64,000 nt of DNA from Streptomyces sp. YPW6 (GCF_018866325.1 NZ_CP076457.1:7103001-7167000); one strand, 5' to 3'. Shown: positions 36,004-45,467, numbered from the stretch's first letter. Numbers and translations: made by a program. Notes: a model not told the origin generated them from the letters alone.

Positions 36004-36729
36004 CTACCTCCGCCGCGCGTGGGCCAGCAGGATGGAGGACGCCCCGGGAACCGCGCACGCCGCCCGGTCCAGCAGCCGCAACGGACGCGGCACCCCGTGG
36101 AAGGGGGCGCCCTTGACCGTCACGTCGGCGAAGCCCGACGCCGTCAGGAACGAGCGCAGCGCACGGGCCGTGTACAGCCGCAGATGGCCCACCACCTCCG
36201 TTCCCGGACGGCCGTGGATCCCGCGCAGGCTGACCTCCGAGAACACCGGCTGCACCCCGGCGAGCAGCAGCGCCCGGTTGTACCAGGCCGCCAGATTCGG
36301 GGTCGACAGCATCAGATGGCCGCCGGGCCGCAGCACCCGCCGCAGCTCGTCCAACGCCTGGTCCGGATCGACCAGATGCTCCAGGATCTCGCTGAACAGC
36401 ACCGCGTCGGCGCACCCGTCGGCCAGCGGCAGCCCGCCGTGCTCCAGCTCGCCGCGCACCACATGGCCCATCCGGGGCCGGGCCCGGCGCAGCGCGTCCT
36501 GCGACCAGTCGACCCCGATGAGCCGGTGCCCGGCGAGGATGGGGGCCGCCGTGGCCGCCGCCGTACCGTCACCGCACCCGATGTCCAGGATCACCTGTCC
36601 CGGCGCGTCCAGCGCGCCGGCCAGCAGCCGGGCCTGCCGCAGGGTCCGCCCGTCGCCCGAGGCGACCGGGACCGCGGGGTTCTCGTAGAAGTCCCGCAGC
36701 CCGGGGGAGGGGGACGTGGCGCCGGTCAT
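36004..36729 (-). CDS. class I SAM methyltransferase
   Basis: 241 residues, ATG overlapping the stop of the condensation-domain gene (ATGA). Motif I VILDIGCGDGTAAATAAP, then IGVDWSQDALRRARPRM, FSEILEHLVDPDQALDELRRVLRPGGHLMLSTPN in the classical post-motif arrangement. It starts DFYENPAVPVASGDGRTLRQARLL, resembling methyltransferases of sugar and lipid pathways. The substrate is not readable. The C-terminal basic, hydrophobic end could associate with the membrane. Confidence 0.88.
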   Translation of the reverse strand: MTGATSPSPGLRDFYENPAVPVASGDGRTLRQARLLAGALDAPGQVILDIGCGDGTAAATAAPILAGHRLIGVDWSQDALRRARPRMGHVVRGELEHGGLPLADGCADAVLFSEILEHLVDPDQALDELRRVLRPGGHLMLSTPNLAAWYNRALLLAGVQPVFSEVSLRGIHGRPGTEVVGHLRLYTARALRSFLTASGFADVTVKGAPFHGVPRPLRLLDRAACAVPGASSILLAHARRR

Positions 36730-38054
36730 ACGGCCTCCGAGGACGTCGCGGCCAGGTGGCGGGTGAACAGGTCCAGCAGCCTGACACCGTCGCGCTCGCC
36801 CAGCAGGGTGCGCGACCAGCGCAGCGACAGATGCAGCCGACCGCCCGTGGACGCCGTGGTGAAGGTCAGGCCCCGGGGCATCCGGGCGGGCGCGGAGAAC
36901 CACACGGCCGTCGCCCGGCCCGCGTCGCCGAAGTCCAACGGGTACGGAATCCGGCCGATGTTGCTCAGCAGCGTCGTCGACGTCCAGGGACCGGCCGCCA
37001 CCCGCAGCCCCCGGGTGAGGGCGGCCCGGACCGCCACCGGCAGCAGCGGCACGGTCAACAGTCCGGCCCCGTGGCCCAGTTGAGGGCGCGGCTGGGCCTT
37101 CAGCGCCCGGGTCCGCTCGGCGGTCGTCCGCAACAGCGCCGCCACGTCCGTCCCCGCCGCCACCTCCGCCGCTGTGAAGCACACCTCCACCAGCCGGGTG
37201 CCGTTGCCGATCGGCATCCCGGGGCCCCGGGGACGGTCGTCGACCGGCATCGTGATCCGCAGCGGCCGCCGGTCCGTCCCCGGCGCGCCCTGGGACCGGT
37301 TCCAGTCGGCCACCGTCAGCGCGGTGGCCACCATCAGCTGGTCGTTCACCGTGTAGGGTGCGCCGGACTCCCGTCGAGGGACCGGGAGTTCGGCCAGCAG
37401 CAGGGCGTTGCCCGGCACCGCTGCGGGTCCCGGCGAACCGGGCGTCACCCGGGCGGGCCGGGCCAGCGCCGGGGCCCGCGACTGCCGGGGCGGCGGGCCC
37501 GCGGCCGGGCGGGCCGGGGCGGGCGGCGGAGGGACGGGAGACCCGCTGTAGACCTCCGCTGCGGTCGCCGCCAGCCGCAGGCACGCCGGACCGTCCAGGG
37601 CGGTGTGGTGCACGGTGAACAGCAGCACACAGCCTTCCCGGTCCGGCTCGCGGACCAAATCGAGCCGCAGCGGTGGTGAGGCGGTCAGCGCCGGGGCGCG
37701 GTCCAGCGCCCCGGCCCGCGCCCGCTCCAGCGCGCCGGGCGCGCACGGCGGGAACGAGACCGGGTCCGTGTCCGGGCCCCCGGTCAGCTCCCATTCGTAC
37801 CGTCGGGCCCACGGCCCCCGGGGCCGCTCGCGCATCAGCGCCCGCGGGTGCCGGGCCAGCGCGGCGGCGAACGCGGAGCGCAACCGTTCCTCGTCGACCC
37901 GCCCCGGCAGGTGGATCTCGATGTGCACCGTGCTCGGCTCGGCGTCCTGCGCGCAGTGCCGGGCCACCTCGTCGACGACCGGGAACGGCACCCGGGAGGG
38001 CTGCCCGGCCGGCCCGTCGCCGCCCGGCGCCCGCCGGTGCTGCGTGGTCGCCAT
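36726..38054 (-). CDS. stand-alone condensation-domain acyltransferase (PapA/WES-like fold)
   Basis: 442 residues. The active-site motif HHxxxDG is seen in LLFTVHHTALDGPACLRLAA. The second half has YTVNDQLMVATALTVADWN, ITMPVDDRPRGPGMPIGNGTRLVEV and LLSNIGRIPYPLDFG, with an N-x-G-x-x-P segment typical of acyltransferases of the PapA and condensation superfamily. No adenylation or carrier domain is nearby, so it is not part of an NRPS. Its start overlaps the AftD-like stop (TGATG). In mycobacteria similar proteins acylate trehalose or phthiocerol lipids; here it may esterify the glycan made by its neighbours. Confidence 0.85.
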   Translation of the reverse strand: MATTQHRRAPGGDGPAGQPSRVPFPVVDEVARHCAQDAEPSTVHIEIHLPGRVDEERLRSAFAAALARHPRALMRERPRGPWARRYEWELTGGPDTDPVSFPPCAPGALERARAGALDRAPALTASPPLRLDLVREPDREGCVLLFTVHHTALDGPACLRLAATAAEVYSGSPVPPPPAPARPAAGPPPRQSRAPALARPARVTPGSPGPAAVPGNALLLAELPVPRRESGAPYTVNDQLMVATALTVADWNRSQGAPGTDRRPLRITMPVDDRPRGPGMPIGNGTRLVEVCFTAAEVAAGTDVAALLRTTAERTRALKAQPRPQLGHGAGLLTVPLLPVAVRAALTRGLRVAAGPWTSTTLLSNIGRIPYPLDFGDAGRATAVWFSAPARMPRGLTFTTASTGGRLHLSLRWSRTLLGERDGVRLLDLFTRHLAATSSEAV

Positions 38055-41000
38055 CAGGCGTCCTCTCCCTTCGTCGGATGCCTGCCGTCGGCGGACAGCG
38101 TCCGGCCCGACGGCGGTGCGGGCTGCGCCGGGAGCGGGGCCGTCGGCCGGTCGCCGCCCGCCGGGGCCGGCTCGTCCGCGCCCTGGCCGGCACGCACCGC
38201 GCGCCGCCCGACGGGATCCCGCCGCACCGTCACCAGTGCCGCGAACAGCCCGATCAGAGCCAGGAGTTGAGCCGTGGCGCCGAAGGCCCCCTCGCCCGCC
38301 GTCGTGCTCTCCCCGGTGCCCACAGCGGCGACCACCCCTGCGGCGGCCATCGCCGCGAACGCGACCGGCACGAGCAGCCGCGGCCACATGTGCGCCAGGA
38401 CGGCGAGCAGCGGAACAGCCACGGCGACCGGGCCCGCGATCACCACGCCCACCAGGGTGAGGGCGACCGTGCCCAGGATCAGGCCCGGCCCCGGCGGCGC
38501 CGGCTGCTCCTCGGTCTCCTCCCGGCCGGAGCCCTTGCGGCCCACGAGGGCGAGCGCCACGAGCGCCAGGAACAGCACGCCCGCACCGATCAGACCCCAC
38601 CGGTAGACGGTTGCCGGTTCGTACTCCAGGGTGACCGTGCCGCCCTCGCCCTCCGGCACCAGCCACGCCTGCTGCCACCCGTCGATCCGCAGCGGCGTCA
38701 GTTCCCTGCCGTCCAGGGTGGCCTTCCACCCCTTGTTGTGGTTCTCGTGGATCTGGAGGTAGGACGCCTCACCGGCCCCCACCTCGATGGTCCGCCGGTC
38801 GCCCTCGCCCTGCTCGACGTCCACCGTGCGCGGCGTCGCCGCGGCGGCCTCGGCGGTGCCGTTGCTCAGCGTCACGTCGGTGATGGCCAGCGGACCCTCG
38901 TCCCCCGCCTGCACGGTGGTGGACGCCGCGGCCAGCTCCACCTTGCTGCCGTCGGTGCACAGCGAGACCTCGATGGGCCGGCGCTGGGTCAGATCCCGCA
39001 CCCGCCCCTCGGCCCTGGTCTCCAGGAAGGTGCCGCCCACGGAGAGGACCGGGCCCTTGCCGCAGGGCAGGGTGAACCTCTGGTCCGGCTTCGGCTGCGG
39101 CGTACGGAACTCCTCCAGCGCCGGGATGTGGACCTCGCTCAGCCCGACCGGCAGCTGCAACTGGCCGTCGGCCACCGGGTTGTGCACGGTCAGCGGCGCC
39201 GTCCTCGAAATGGTGATGTCCATCCGGTCGGTGGTGACGGGCGAGAAGCGGGCCATGCCGTTCTCGTCCACCGAGGCCACCGCCGTACCGTCCGGCGAAC
39301 TGATCTGGACCTGCTCGGCGCGGGCCGACAGACCCCCGGCCGCGGCGAACACGATCTCGCCGACCGGCCGCTTCTCGGGCCACGTCAGCCGCAGTACGGG
39401 ACGCTCGCCCGCGATCCACGCCGTGGTGAGGTCGCCGTCGGTCAGGTTGCGGGGACTGAGGTTGGTGCCCAGGCGCGCCGTGGAGTCGGCGGTCACCTCG
39501 ATCCTGTCCCGCACGCCCGTCAGCTCGAACAGCAGCTTGTCGAGCGCCTCGCCGGGCACCGGCAGCGCGGTCGCCGAGACGGTGTAGTCGCCCGCCTCGG
39601 GCGCGGTGAACTGCCGGCCGAGACCGACCTCGGCGGCCACCGACGACAGGCCGCCGGGGTCGCTGCCCCGCCGCAGCGAGAACACCGTCGCGTCGGCGCC
39701 CTCGCGCGGCGCGTCGTTCGGCAGCTCCAGCATCCGGGTCACCTGCACCCCGGGGATGGCGATGTCGGTGAACCCGGCCCCGGTCAGCCCCGGACGCCCC
39801 TGCTGGGAATCCAGGATCGTCACCTTCAGCCAGGCCGCCTGCCCGGCCGGCGCCGCCACCTGCTGCGGCGACCCGTCGGGCCGCAGCGGGCTGTCCTTGG
39901 AGCCCCGGTCCGTCTCCACCCGGATCACGGTCGGCGCGGCCCGCACGTTGCCGCTGGGCAGCGGTGTCACCTGGATCGAGCCGGGGATGTCCGTCGGCGT
40001 CGAGAAGCCGACCCGCACCCATTCGCCCTTGGGCGCGCCGGGGGAGCCCTCCGCCCAGCCGGTCGCCGGATTGCCGTCGAAGGCGTTCACCGGATCGTAC
40101 TGCGGCAGATGGAACAGCCAGTTGCCCACCGAGGACGCGCTGACCGACTCCGCCCCGCGGATCACCGCCGTCGTCTGGTGCTCCGCCCCGGACGCCGGCA
40201 GGATCTGCCGCGGCTCCCGCCCCGGGTCCTGCGCCGACTCCTCGGCATTGCGCTCCTCGGCGGTGTACGTGTACGAGGTGTTGGAGTTGACCAGCCCGAA
40301 CCGGGTGTCGGCGCGCCGCAGCCCGTCGCCCGCCGCGTACAGCGACGGCCGCCCCAGGCCCGGGTGCGCGTCACCGGCCAGCACGGTCGGCCGGCCCACG
40401 ACGGCGCCGTTCGCCGACAGCGGCAGCAGCGACTCCGGGCCGCCGCTCACCACGGCCGTCGAGGCGACCGGGGTGGCCGCCGCCCGCCCGGGGCGCTCGG
40501 TCCCCTTGGGGGGTTCGTAGATCTCCACCGCCCGCTGGCGCGGATAGAGGCCCTCGACCTGCACGGGGGTGTCCGCGGCGATCCGGCCGGCGGTCATCAC
40601 CGGCCCGTAGCCCTTGACGCGGCTGTAGCCGGACGCCTCCAGGGTCCGCTTCACCGTGGTGGTCGGGACGTAGCCCAGCTGGTCCGGGTCCAGGTCGTTG
40701 CGGACCACCACGTAGTGCAGTCCGGCCCGGTTCAGGAACCGGCTGAGCCCGGGGACCTCGCCGCCGGAGGTCAGGGCCTGCTCGACGGCGTCCATCGCCC
40801 GCCGGTTGCCGGGGGTGCCGAAGGGCACGTAATCACGCTGGGCGTAGGGCGAATCGGCCAGCACGTCCAGGGGCTGGTCGATGGGGGAGCCCCAGGTGTA
40901 GATGCCGTGCGCGGTCGCCGGGACGACCAGCGCGCGGTCGTCCGGCGAGTTGTTCTTGAGCCAACTGCCGGTGCTTTCCCAGTAGTCGGGGACCTTCTGG

Positions 41001-42340
41001 AACGAACCCGTCTGAAGGATCGACCCGTTGAGGTACGGCCAGGCCAGACCGGGCAGGACGATCGCCGCGGCGACGACCGGTGCCAGACGGCGCGTCCGGG
41101 CCTGGTTCCGGCCCCGCCGGGAGGCGGCCACCGCGGCGACGCCGGTGACGTGCGCCAGCCCCAGGGCCAGCGCCAGCGCCAGCCCCGTCTGGAACTTGTA
41201 GATGTTGCGGAACGGCACCAGCCAGGTGTCCAGCCAGTCCTGCACGGTGCCGTGGAAGAGACCGCCCAGCGCCCCGCCGTACCCGGCGAGCGTGACCAGC
41301 GCGGCGGACAGCGCGGTCAGCACCAGCCAGCGGCGCTCGGGCAGATCGCGCCGCGCCAGGCCCGCGAGCCCCAGGGCGGCGTCGAGCGCCGAGCCGAGGA
41401 TGGTGACGGTCGAGGTCGCGACGGTCCACCCGGCCGGAAGCCAGGCCTCGCCGAAGTTCAGATAGCCCACCCAGTTGCCCGCACCGCGCAGCATCTCCGT
41501 CGCGGACATGGTGGTCGTCGTGGTGTACGAGGACTCCACGTACGGCATGAAGTTCTCGCCGAAGGCGCCCAGCAGCAGCAGGGGGACGATCCACCAGGCG
41601 GTCGCCATGATCACGCCCGGTATCCACCACAGCAGCAGCCCGCGCCTGCGCGGCCCGCCCGGCCGGGACAGCAGATACAGCCCCACCGGCAGCAGCGAGG
41701 CCAGCGTGGAAGCGGCGTTGACCCCGCCCATCAGCGGGATCAGCAGCGCGGAGCGGACCGCCGCGGCCCGCGGCGTCAGACGCGGGTTCGTCAGCGGCAG
41801 CAGCACCCACGGCAGCAGGGCGCCCGGCAGTGCGGCGGCCGAGGTCGAACCCACCACGATGGTGTAGGTCGGCCACAGCGCGTAGACGGCCGCGCCGAGC
41901 AGCCGGGTGGCCGGCGACCCCACCCGCAGTCGCTCCGCCAGCCGCAGCGCACCCCAGAAGGCGGTCGCCACGATCACCGAGAGCCACAGCCGTTCCGCGA
42001 GCCAGGTGGGCACCCGCAGCAGCTCGGCCGCGCCGTAGTACGGCAGCATCGGCACGAGATAGCCGATGTACTGGTCGGCGATCCCGCCGAACCCGGAGCG
42101 GCTGTGCCACAGCTCGCCCAGGTCGCCGAGGAACCTGCCGGGGGCCGTTATGACACCGAGCTTGGTGTCGAAGGTCATCCGGCCCGGTGACACCGCCAGG
42201 AACGCCGTGAACACGGCGGCCCAGAACCCCAGGAGCCAGCGCCGGGAGCGCGCCTGCGGCGGGCCGTCGGCGGGGACGGCGGGCTCGGGACCCGGGCCGT
42301 CCGGGGCCGCGGGCCGGGGTGGGTGGACAGCGCTGGTCAT
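38054..42340 (-). CDS. AftD-like alpha-(1->3)-arabinofuranosyltransferase homologue (DUF3367)
   Basis: 1428 residues. The N-terminal 430 or so form a multi-spanning GT-C membrane domain with MTFDTKLGVITAPGRFL, the acidic region expected of AftD, and DQYIGYLVPMLPYYGAAELL. A long extracytoplasmic part follows, with a F5/8 type C or carbohydrate-binding-like module near residues 770-870 (VNAFDGNPATGWAEG) and another near 960-1030 (DLTTAWIAGERPVLRLTWPE). C-terminal transmembrane helices (about 1240-1360) and a Pro-rich cytoplasmic tail end the protein. AftD adds arabinofuranose to mycobacterial envelope polysaccharides from decaprenyl-phosphoarabinose; in Streptomyces its acceptor is not established. 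The start at 42340 overlaps the preceding stop as ATGA. Confidence 0.88.
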   Translation of the reverse strand: MTSAVHPPRPAAPDGPGPEPAVPADGPPQARSRRWLLGFWAAVFTAFLAVSPGRMTFDTKLGVITAPGRFLGDLGELWHSRSGFGGIADQYIGYLVPMLPYYGAAELLRVPTWLAERLWLSVIVATAFWGALRLAERLRVGSPATRLLGAAVYALWPTYTIVVGSTSAAALPGALLPWVLLPLTNPRLTPRAAAVRSALLIPLMGGVNAASTLASLLPVGLYLLSRPGGPRRRGLLLWWIPGVIMATAWWIVPLLLLGAFGENFMPYVESSYTTTTTMSATEMLRGAGNWVGYLNFGEAWLPAGWTVATSTVTILGSALDAALGLAGLARRDLPERRWLVLTALSAALVTLAGYGGALGGLFHGTVQDWLDTWLVPFRNIYKFQTGLALALALGLAHVTGVAAVAASRRGRNQARTRRLAPVVAAAIVLPGLAWPYLNGSILQTGSFQKVPDYWESTGSWLKNNSPDDRALVVPATAHGIYTWGSPIDQPLDVLADSPYAQRDYVPFGTPGNRRAMDAVEQALTSGGEVPGLSRFLNRAGLHYVVVRNDLDPDQLGYVPTTTVKRTLEASGYSRVKGYGPVMTAGRIAADTPVQVEGLYPRQRAVEIYEPPKGTERPGRAAATPVASTAVVSGGPESLLPLSANGAVVGRPTVLAGDAHPGLGRPSLYAAGDGLRRADTRFGLVNSNTSYTYTAEERNAEESAQDPGREPRQILPASGAEHQTTAVIRGAESVSASSVGNWLFHLPQYDPVNAFDGNPATGWAEGSPGAPKGEWVRVGFSTPTDIPGSIQVTPLPSGNVRAAPTVIRVETDRGSKDSPLRPDGSPQQVAAPAGQAAWLKVTILDSQQGRPGLTGAGFTDIAIPGVQVTRMLELPNDAPREGADATVFSLRRGSDPGGLSSVAAEVGLGRQFTAPEAGDYTVSATALPVPGEALDKLLFELTGVRDRIEVTADSTARLGTNLSPRNLTDGDLTTAWIAGERPVLRLTWPEKRPVGEIVFAAAGGLSARAEQVQISSPDGTAVASVDENGMARFSPVTTDRMDITISRTAPLTVHNPVADGQLQLPVGLSEVHIPALEEFRTPQPKPDQRFTLPCGKGPVLSVGGTFLETRAEGRVRDLTQRRPIEVSLCTDGSKVELAAASTTVQAGDEGPLAITDVTLSNGTAEAAAATPRTVDVEQGEGDRRTIEVGAGEASYLQIHENHNKGWKATLDGRELTPLRIDGWQQAWLVPEGEGGTVTLEYEPATVYRWGLIGAGVLFLALVALALVGRKGSGREETEEQPAPPGPGLILGTVALTLVGVVIAGPVAVAVPLLAVLAHMWPRLLVPVAFAAMAAAGVVAAVGTGESTTAGEGAFGATAQLLALIGLFAALVTVRRDPVGRRAVRAGQGADEPAPAGGDRPTAPLPAQPAPPSGRTLSADGRHPTKGEDA

Positions 42341-43056
42341 GAACACCGCCGGAGAATGAGGAGGAGGTTCCAGGTGGCGCATTCCCGCAGTACGGGGATG
42401 CGCGGCACGAGCTGGGGAAGGACGGGCCAGTAGCGCGAGCGTGCGGAAAGGACGGTCACGTCACCGCGGCCCCGGACGTGGCGCAGCGTCTCGCCGACGC
42501 CGATCCGGAAGAGGTTGTCGCCCAGGCGGTGCTTGGCCGGGCGGCCGGTGCGGCGCTCGTAGAGCTTCCGGGCGCGCTCGGCGCCCAGATAGTGCCACGG
42601 CGCCCACTCGTGGCCGCCCCAGGGCGAGTGCCAGTTGGTGAAGGAGACGTAGATCAGACCGCCCGGGCGGGTCACCCGGGCCATCTCGCTGAGAAAGGTG
42701 TGCGGGTCGGCGACGTGCTCCAGCACGTTGGAGGAGAAGCAGACGTCCGCCGCACCGTCGGCCAGCGGCAGCAGATAGCCGTCGGCGACGACGGTGTCGC
42801 CGCGCTCGCCGGGGCCGAGCTCGGCCGTGTCCGGTTCGAAGAGGTAGCCGTGCGCACCGCGCCGACGGAACTCCCGGGTGAAGTAGCCGTCGCCGCCGCC
42901 GATGTCCACGACGACCTTGCCCCGGACCGGACCGTACCGCTCCACCTGGTCCGCGGCGTCGCGGGCCAGCAGGGTGTACGCCGTCGCCGGGTCGCCCTGT
43001 TCCCGGAGGAAGGCGCGGAACAGGGCGGCCGAGCGCCGGAAGGAAGGGTCTCTCAC
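42337..43056 (-). CDS. class I SAM methyltransferase of the envelope block
   Basis: 239 residues, GTG start inside a GTGA overlap with the glycosyltransferase gene. Motif I VVVDIGGGDGYFTREFRRRG, then VADGYLLPLADGAADVCFSSNVLEHVADPHTFLSEMARVTRPGGLIYVSFTNWHSPWGGHEWAPWHYLG. This last, long segment is distinctive and resembles the Rv0224c-type methyltransferases that neighbour aftD in mycobacteria (recalled, not searched). It may methylate a sugar residue of the glycan made by its neighbours. Confidence 0.88.
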   Translation of the reverse strand: MRDPSFRRSAALFRAFLREQGDPATAYTLLARDAADQVERYGPVRGKVVVDIGGGDGYFTREFRRRGAHGYLFEPDTAELGPGERGDTVVADGYLLPLADGAADVCFSSNVLEHVADPHTFLSEMARVTRPGGLIYVSFTNWHSPWGGHEWAPWHYLGAERARKLYERRTGRPAKHRLGDNLFRIGVGETLRHVRGRGDVTVLSARSRYWPVLPQLVPRIPVLRECATWNLLLILRRCS

Positions 43057-44222
43057 GCGCTCGCACCGATCTCCGGGGCCATCACGCCGCTGGTCGCCTC
43101 GGCGGCGACCGCCGTGAACTGCCGGACACTGCTGGTCCACCGGAACGCGGCGGCGCGCTCCCGGGCCGCCTTGCCCATCGCCTCGCGCCGCTCGTCGTCC
43201 AGGGCGAGCGCGCACCAGGCCGCGGCGAAGGACGACGCGCCCCGGGCCAGCACGCCCGTGACCCCGTCCTCGACGGAATCCCGCAGTCCGGGGACGTCGA
43301 AGCCCAGCGTCGGGGTGGAGCGCGCGCCCGCCTCCGTGACGACCAGCCCCCACCCCTCCACGGCCGCCGGATGCAGCAGCATCCACGACGCGCAGAGCAG
43401 CCGGTGCTTCTCCGCCTCGGTCACATGGCCGGCGAACTCCACACCGGGACCGGCGAGCCGCTCCAGACGGGCCCGCTCGGGGCCGTCGCCGACGATGACG
43501 AGCCGACCGCCGGTGACCGGCCTGACCCGCTCCCACAGCTGGAGCAGCAGATCGATGCGCTTGTAGTCGACGAGCCGGCCGAGCGCCACGAACAGCGGGG
43601 TCGCGGACCGGTCGCCCTGCGGGCTCGGCTCCTCGACGCCGTTGTGCACCACCCTGATCCGGTGGTGGGGCACGCCCAGCTCCCGCAGCGCACCCGCCGT
43701 GGACGGGGACACCGCGATCATCAGGTGGTCGCGGTAGGCGCGGGACAGCGCCCAGTGCTCCAGCCGCCGTCCGGCCCGCGCCACCGGCATCGGGAACCGC
43801 ATGTCCCACAGGTCGGTGTGCACGTGGTTGACGAGGCACACGGTGGGACCGCGATGCCACAGGGGAGCGAGGTACGGCATCCCGTTGCACACCTCGACCA
43901 GCAGGTCGCAGTCGCCGACCTGCCGGGCGAAGGCGGACCGCGCACCGAGGTAGTGCCCCAGGGCGCCGCCCGCCGAGACGACTCGGTAGGGCCTGCGCGC
44001 GGCCCGGCCGCCGCACAGGAGGGTGACGTCGTGGCCCTGCTCGGTGAGCCCCGAGGCCAGCCGGTCGATCAGCAGCTCGGAGCCGCCGGCGGCCGGGTTG
44101 TCGAGGTCGCGGTGGGCGAGGAAGACGATGCGTCGCGGGGCGGCGGGGCCCCTGGAGGACGCCGGGCCCTGACCCTGGCGCGCGACGGCGTCGAGCAGTG
44201 GGGGAGGTACGTGCTGGGGCAT
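43053..44222 (-). CDS. GT4-family glycosyltransferase
   Basis: 389 residues, ATG at 44222 with GGAG seven bases upstream. GT-B fold: N-terminal RRIVFLAHRDLDNPAAGGSELLIDRLASGL with the Gly-rich loop, and C-terminal VALGRLVDYKRIDLLLQLW, LVIVGDGPERARLERLAGPGVEFAGHV and the E-x7-E-type region LHPAAVEGWGLVVTEAGARSTPTLGFDVPGL. It should use a nucleotide-sugar donor on the cytoplasmic side, building the lipid-linked acceptor. It is the first of the tightly coupled genes; a 261-bp leader separates it from the DUF3068 gene. Confidence 0.9.
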   Translation of the reverse strand: MPQHVPPPLLDAVARQGQGPASSRGPAAPRRIVFLAHRDLDNPAAGGSELLIDRLASGLTEQGHDVTLLCGGRAARRPYRVVSAGGALGHYLGARSAFARQVGDCDLLVEVCNGMPYLAPLWHRGPTVCLVNHVHTDLWDMRFPMPVARAGRRLEHWALSRAYRDHLMIAVSPSTAGALRELGVPHHRIRVVHNGVEEPSPQGDRSATPLFVALGRLVDYKRIDLLLQLWERVRPVTGGRLVIVGDGPERARLERLAGPGVEFAGHVTEAEKHRLLCASWMLLHPAAVEGWGLVVTEAGARSTPTLGFDVPGLRDSVEDGVTGVLARGASSFAAAWCALALDDERREAMGKAARERAAAFRWTSSVRQFTAVAAEATSGVMAPEIGASA

Positions 44223-44483
44223 GAGCGCTCCAACTCGGCTCGGGGTGCGGGGACTCGCGGATGAGCGGAAAGAGGGTTGTCCGCGGAGGTGCGAGAGAAC
44301 GGAAGGGGGCTGGAGGGGAGGGAGGGGACGGGAAGGGAAGAGAGGGGCGTACGGGGCGGGGCGGGGATCGCACAGGGTGTGACGGAAAGGGAAAGACCGG
44401 GGGGCCGTGCTCTGGTGGGGATAGACAGTTTTGGGCACGGGTTACCGCCCGGCTACTCACCGGTGCAACAACTTGCGGGTAAC
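44223..44483 (-). other. 261-bp leader between the DUF3068 and glycosyltransferase genes
   Basis: No gene is seen. On the minus strand it is unusually pyrimidine-rich (long runs of C and T between 44270 and 44400). A separate promoter for the glycosyltransferase gene probably lies here, but I cannot pick reliable boxes. Confidence 0.35.
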
Positions 44484-45467
44484 TCAGGTGTGCGTACTCG
44501 TCGTCATGTGAGTGTTCGGGGCCTCCGGCGCCTCCCGGCGCCCCCGGACGACGAGGACGACCCCCGCGACGGTGAGTACGAGCCCCGTTCCGGCCGCTCC
44601 CGCCGGCGCGGTCCCGCCGAGCATCGCCAGCCGCTCGCTGTCCGCCGACGCCAGCTCGACCTGCTTCTTCTGGGTCGCCTCGGTGAACTCCACCCGCTTG
44701 CTCTCCAGCAGCACCACGGCGTCCTTCTTCGAGCCGGGCGCGCGCAGCGTCTTCCTCGGACCGATCGCCGCATTGATGATGCGGCCGGTGCGCCGGTCCA
44801 CGACCAGCTCGATGCCGCTGTTGGAGTACCACTCCTCGGCGAGGACCTGGGGCGTCTTCCTCCGGTCGACGAGGACCCCGGGCACCTGGCGCACCCCGGT
44901 CTTCGTGGGCTCGACCTCGCCTGTGAAGAGGTAGCCGGTGTAGCCCTGGATCTTCTTCTCGCCCTCGTAGGAGAGCCGCACCACACCGCCGAGCGTGCTG
45001 TCCCACCACCGGTAGGCGCGCTTCTCGACGTCGAAGGGGAACTTGAGGTACGCCTCCCCGTCGAACGTCGGGGACTCCTCGCAGCAGTGCACCGGCTCGT
45101 TGGTGGTGCGGTCGGTCACCCAGCGCTCCAGCGTCCACTGGAGGGCGTCCCGGGGATCGGAGGCGGGCAGCGTGCCGTCGTGGTCGACGGAGGTGGACAC
45201 GTCCCAGACGGCGTTGCCGCTCTTCTCGCTGTCGGCCACGTCCCCGCGCACCTGCCGGGTGATCGTGATCGTCTCGTCGTCCACCGTCTCCACCCTGCCG
45301 GTGTCGAAGTAGCTGCCGGTACCGGTGAACACGGTGGTGGTGTCGGTGTCGATGGGGGTGCGCTTGGCATGCGGCTGGACATACCAGACGAGCAGGGGTG
45401 CGAGCACGAGCAGAAAGACCCCCGCCCCCAGCAGAACGAGCGAGAGGGGTGAAGCATTGCGGCGCAT
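44484..45467 (-). CDS. DUF3068 membrane-anchored protein
   Basis: 327 residues. One membrane segment near residues 8-30 and another near 291-309 enclose a large extracytoplasmic domain. Family blocks are RTPIDTDTTTVFTGTGSYFD, NAVWDVSTSVDHDGTLPASDPRDALQ, RRTGRIINA and the C-terminal anchor. DUF3068 proteins are restricted to actinobacteria and are sometimes labelled PorA-family, without proof of a porin role. In mycobacteria Rv0227c of this family lies near aftD (from memory), matching the neighbourhood here. AGGAG before the ATG supports the start. Confidence 0.88.
   Translation of the reverse strand: MRRNASPLSLVLLGAGVFLLVLAPLLVWYVQPHAKRTPIDTDTTTVFTGTGSYFDTGRVETVDDETITITRQVRGDVADSEKSGNAVWDVSTSVDHDGTLPASDPRDALQWTLERWVTDRTTNEPVHCCEESPTFDGEAYLKFPFDVEKRAYRWWDSTLGGVVRLSYEGEKKIQGYTGYLFTGEVEPTKTGVRQVPGVLVDRRKTPQVLAEEWYSNSGIELVVDRRTGRIINAAIGPRKTLRAPGSKKDAVVLLESKRVEFTEATQKKQVELASADSERLAMLGGTAPAGAAGTGLVLTVAGVVLVVRGRREAPEAPNTHMTTSTHT

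Noticed and set aside
36726..38054. Start of an NRPS biosynthetic cluster
   Set aside because: No adenylation, carrier or thioesterase domain in the window; neighbours are envelope-type enzymes.
37673..42190. 1505-codon open frame on the plus strand opposite the AftD-like gene
   Set aside because: Composition is Arg/Gly/Pro/His-rich with no domain; it is the antisense shadow of a high-GC gene whose third codon positions are mostly G or C.
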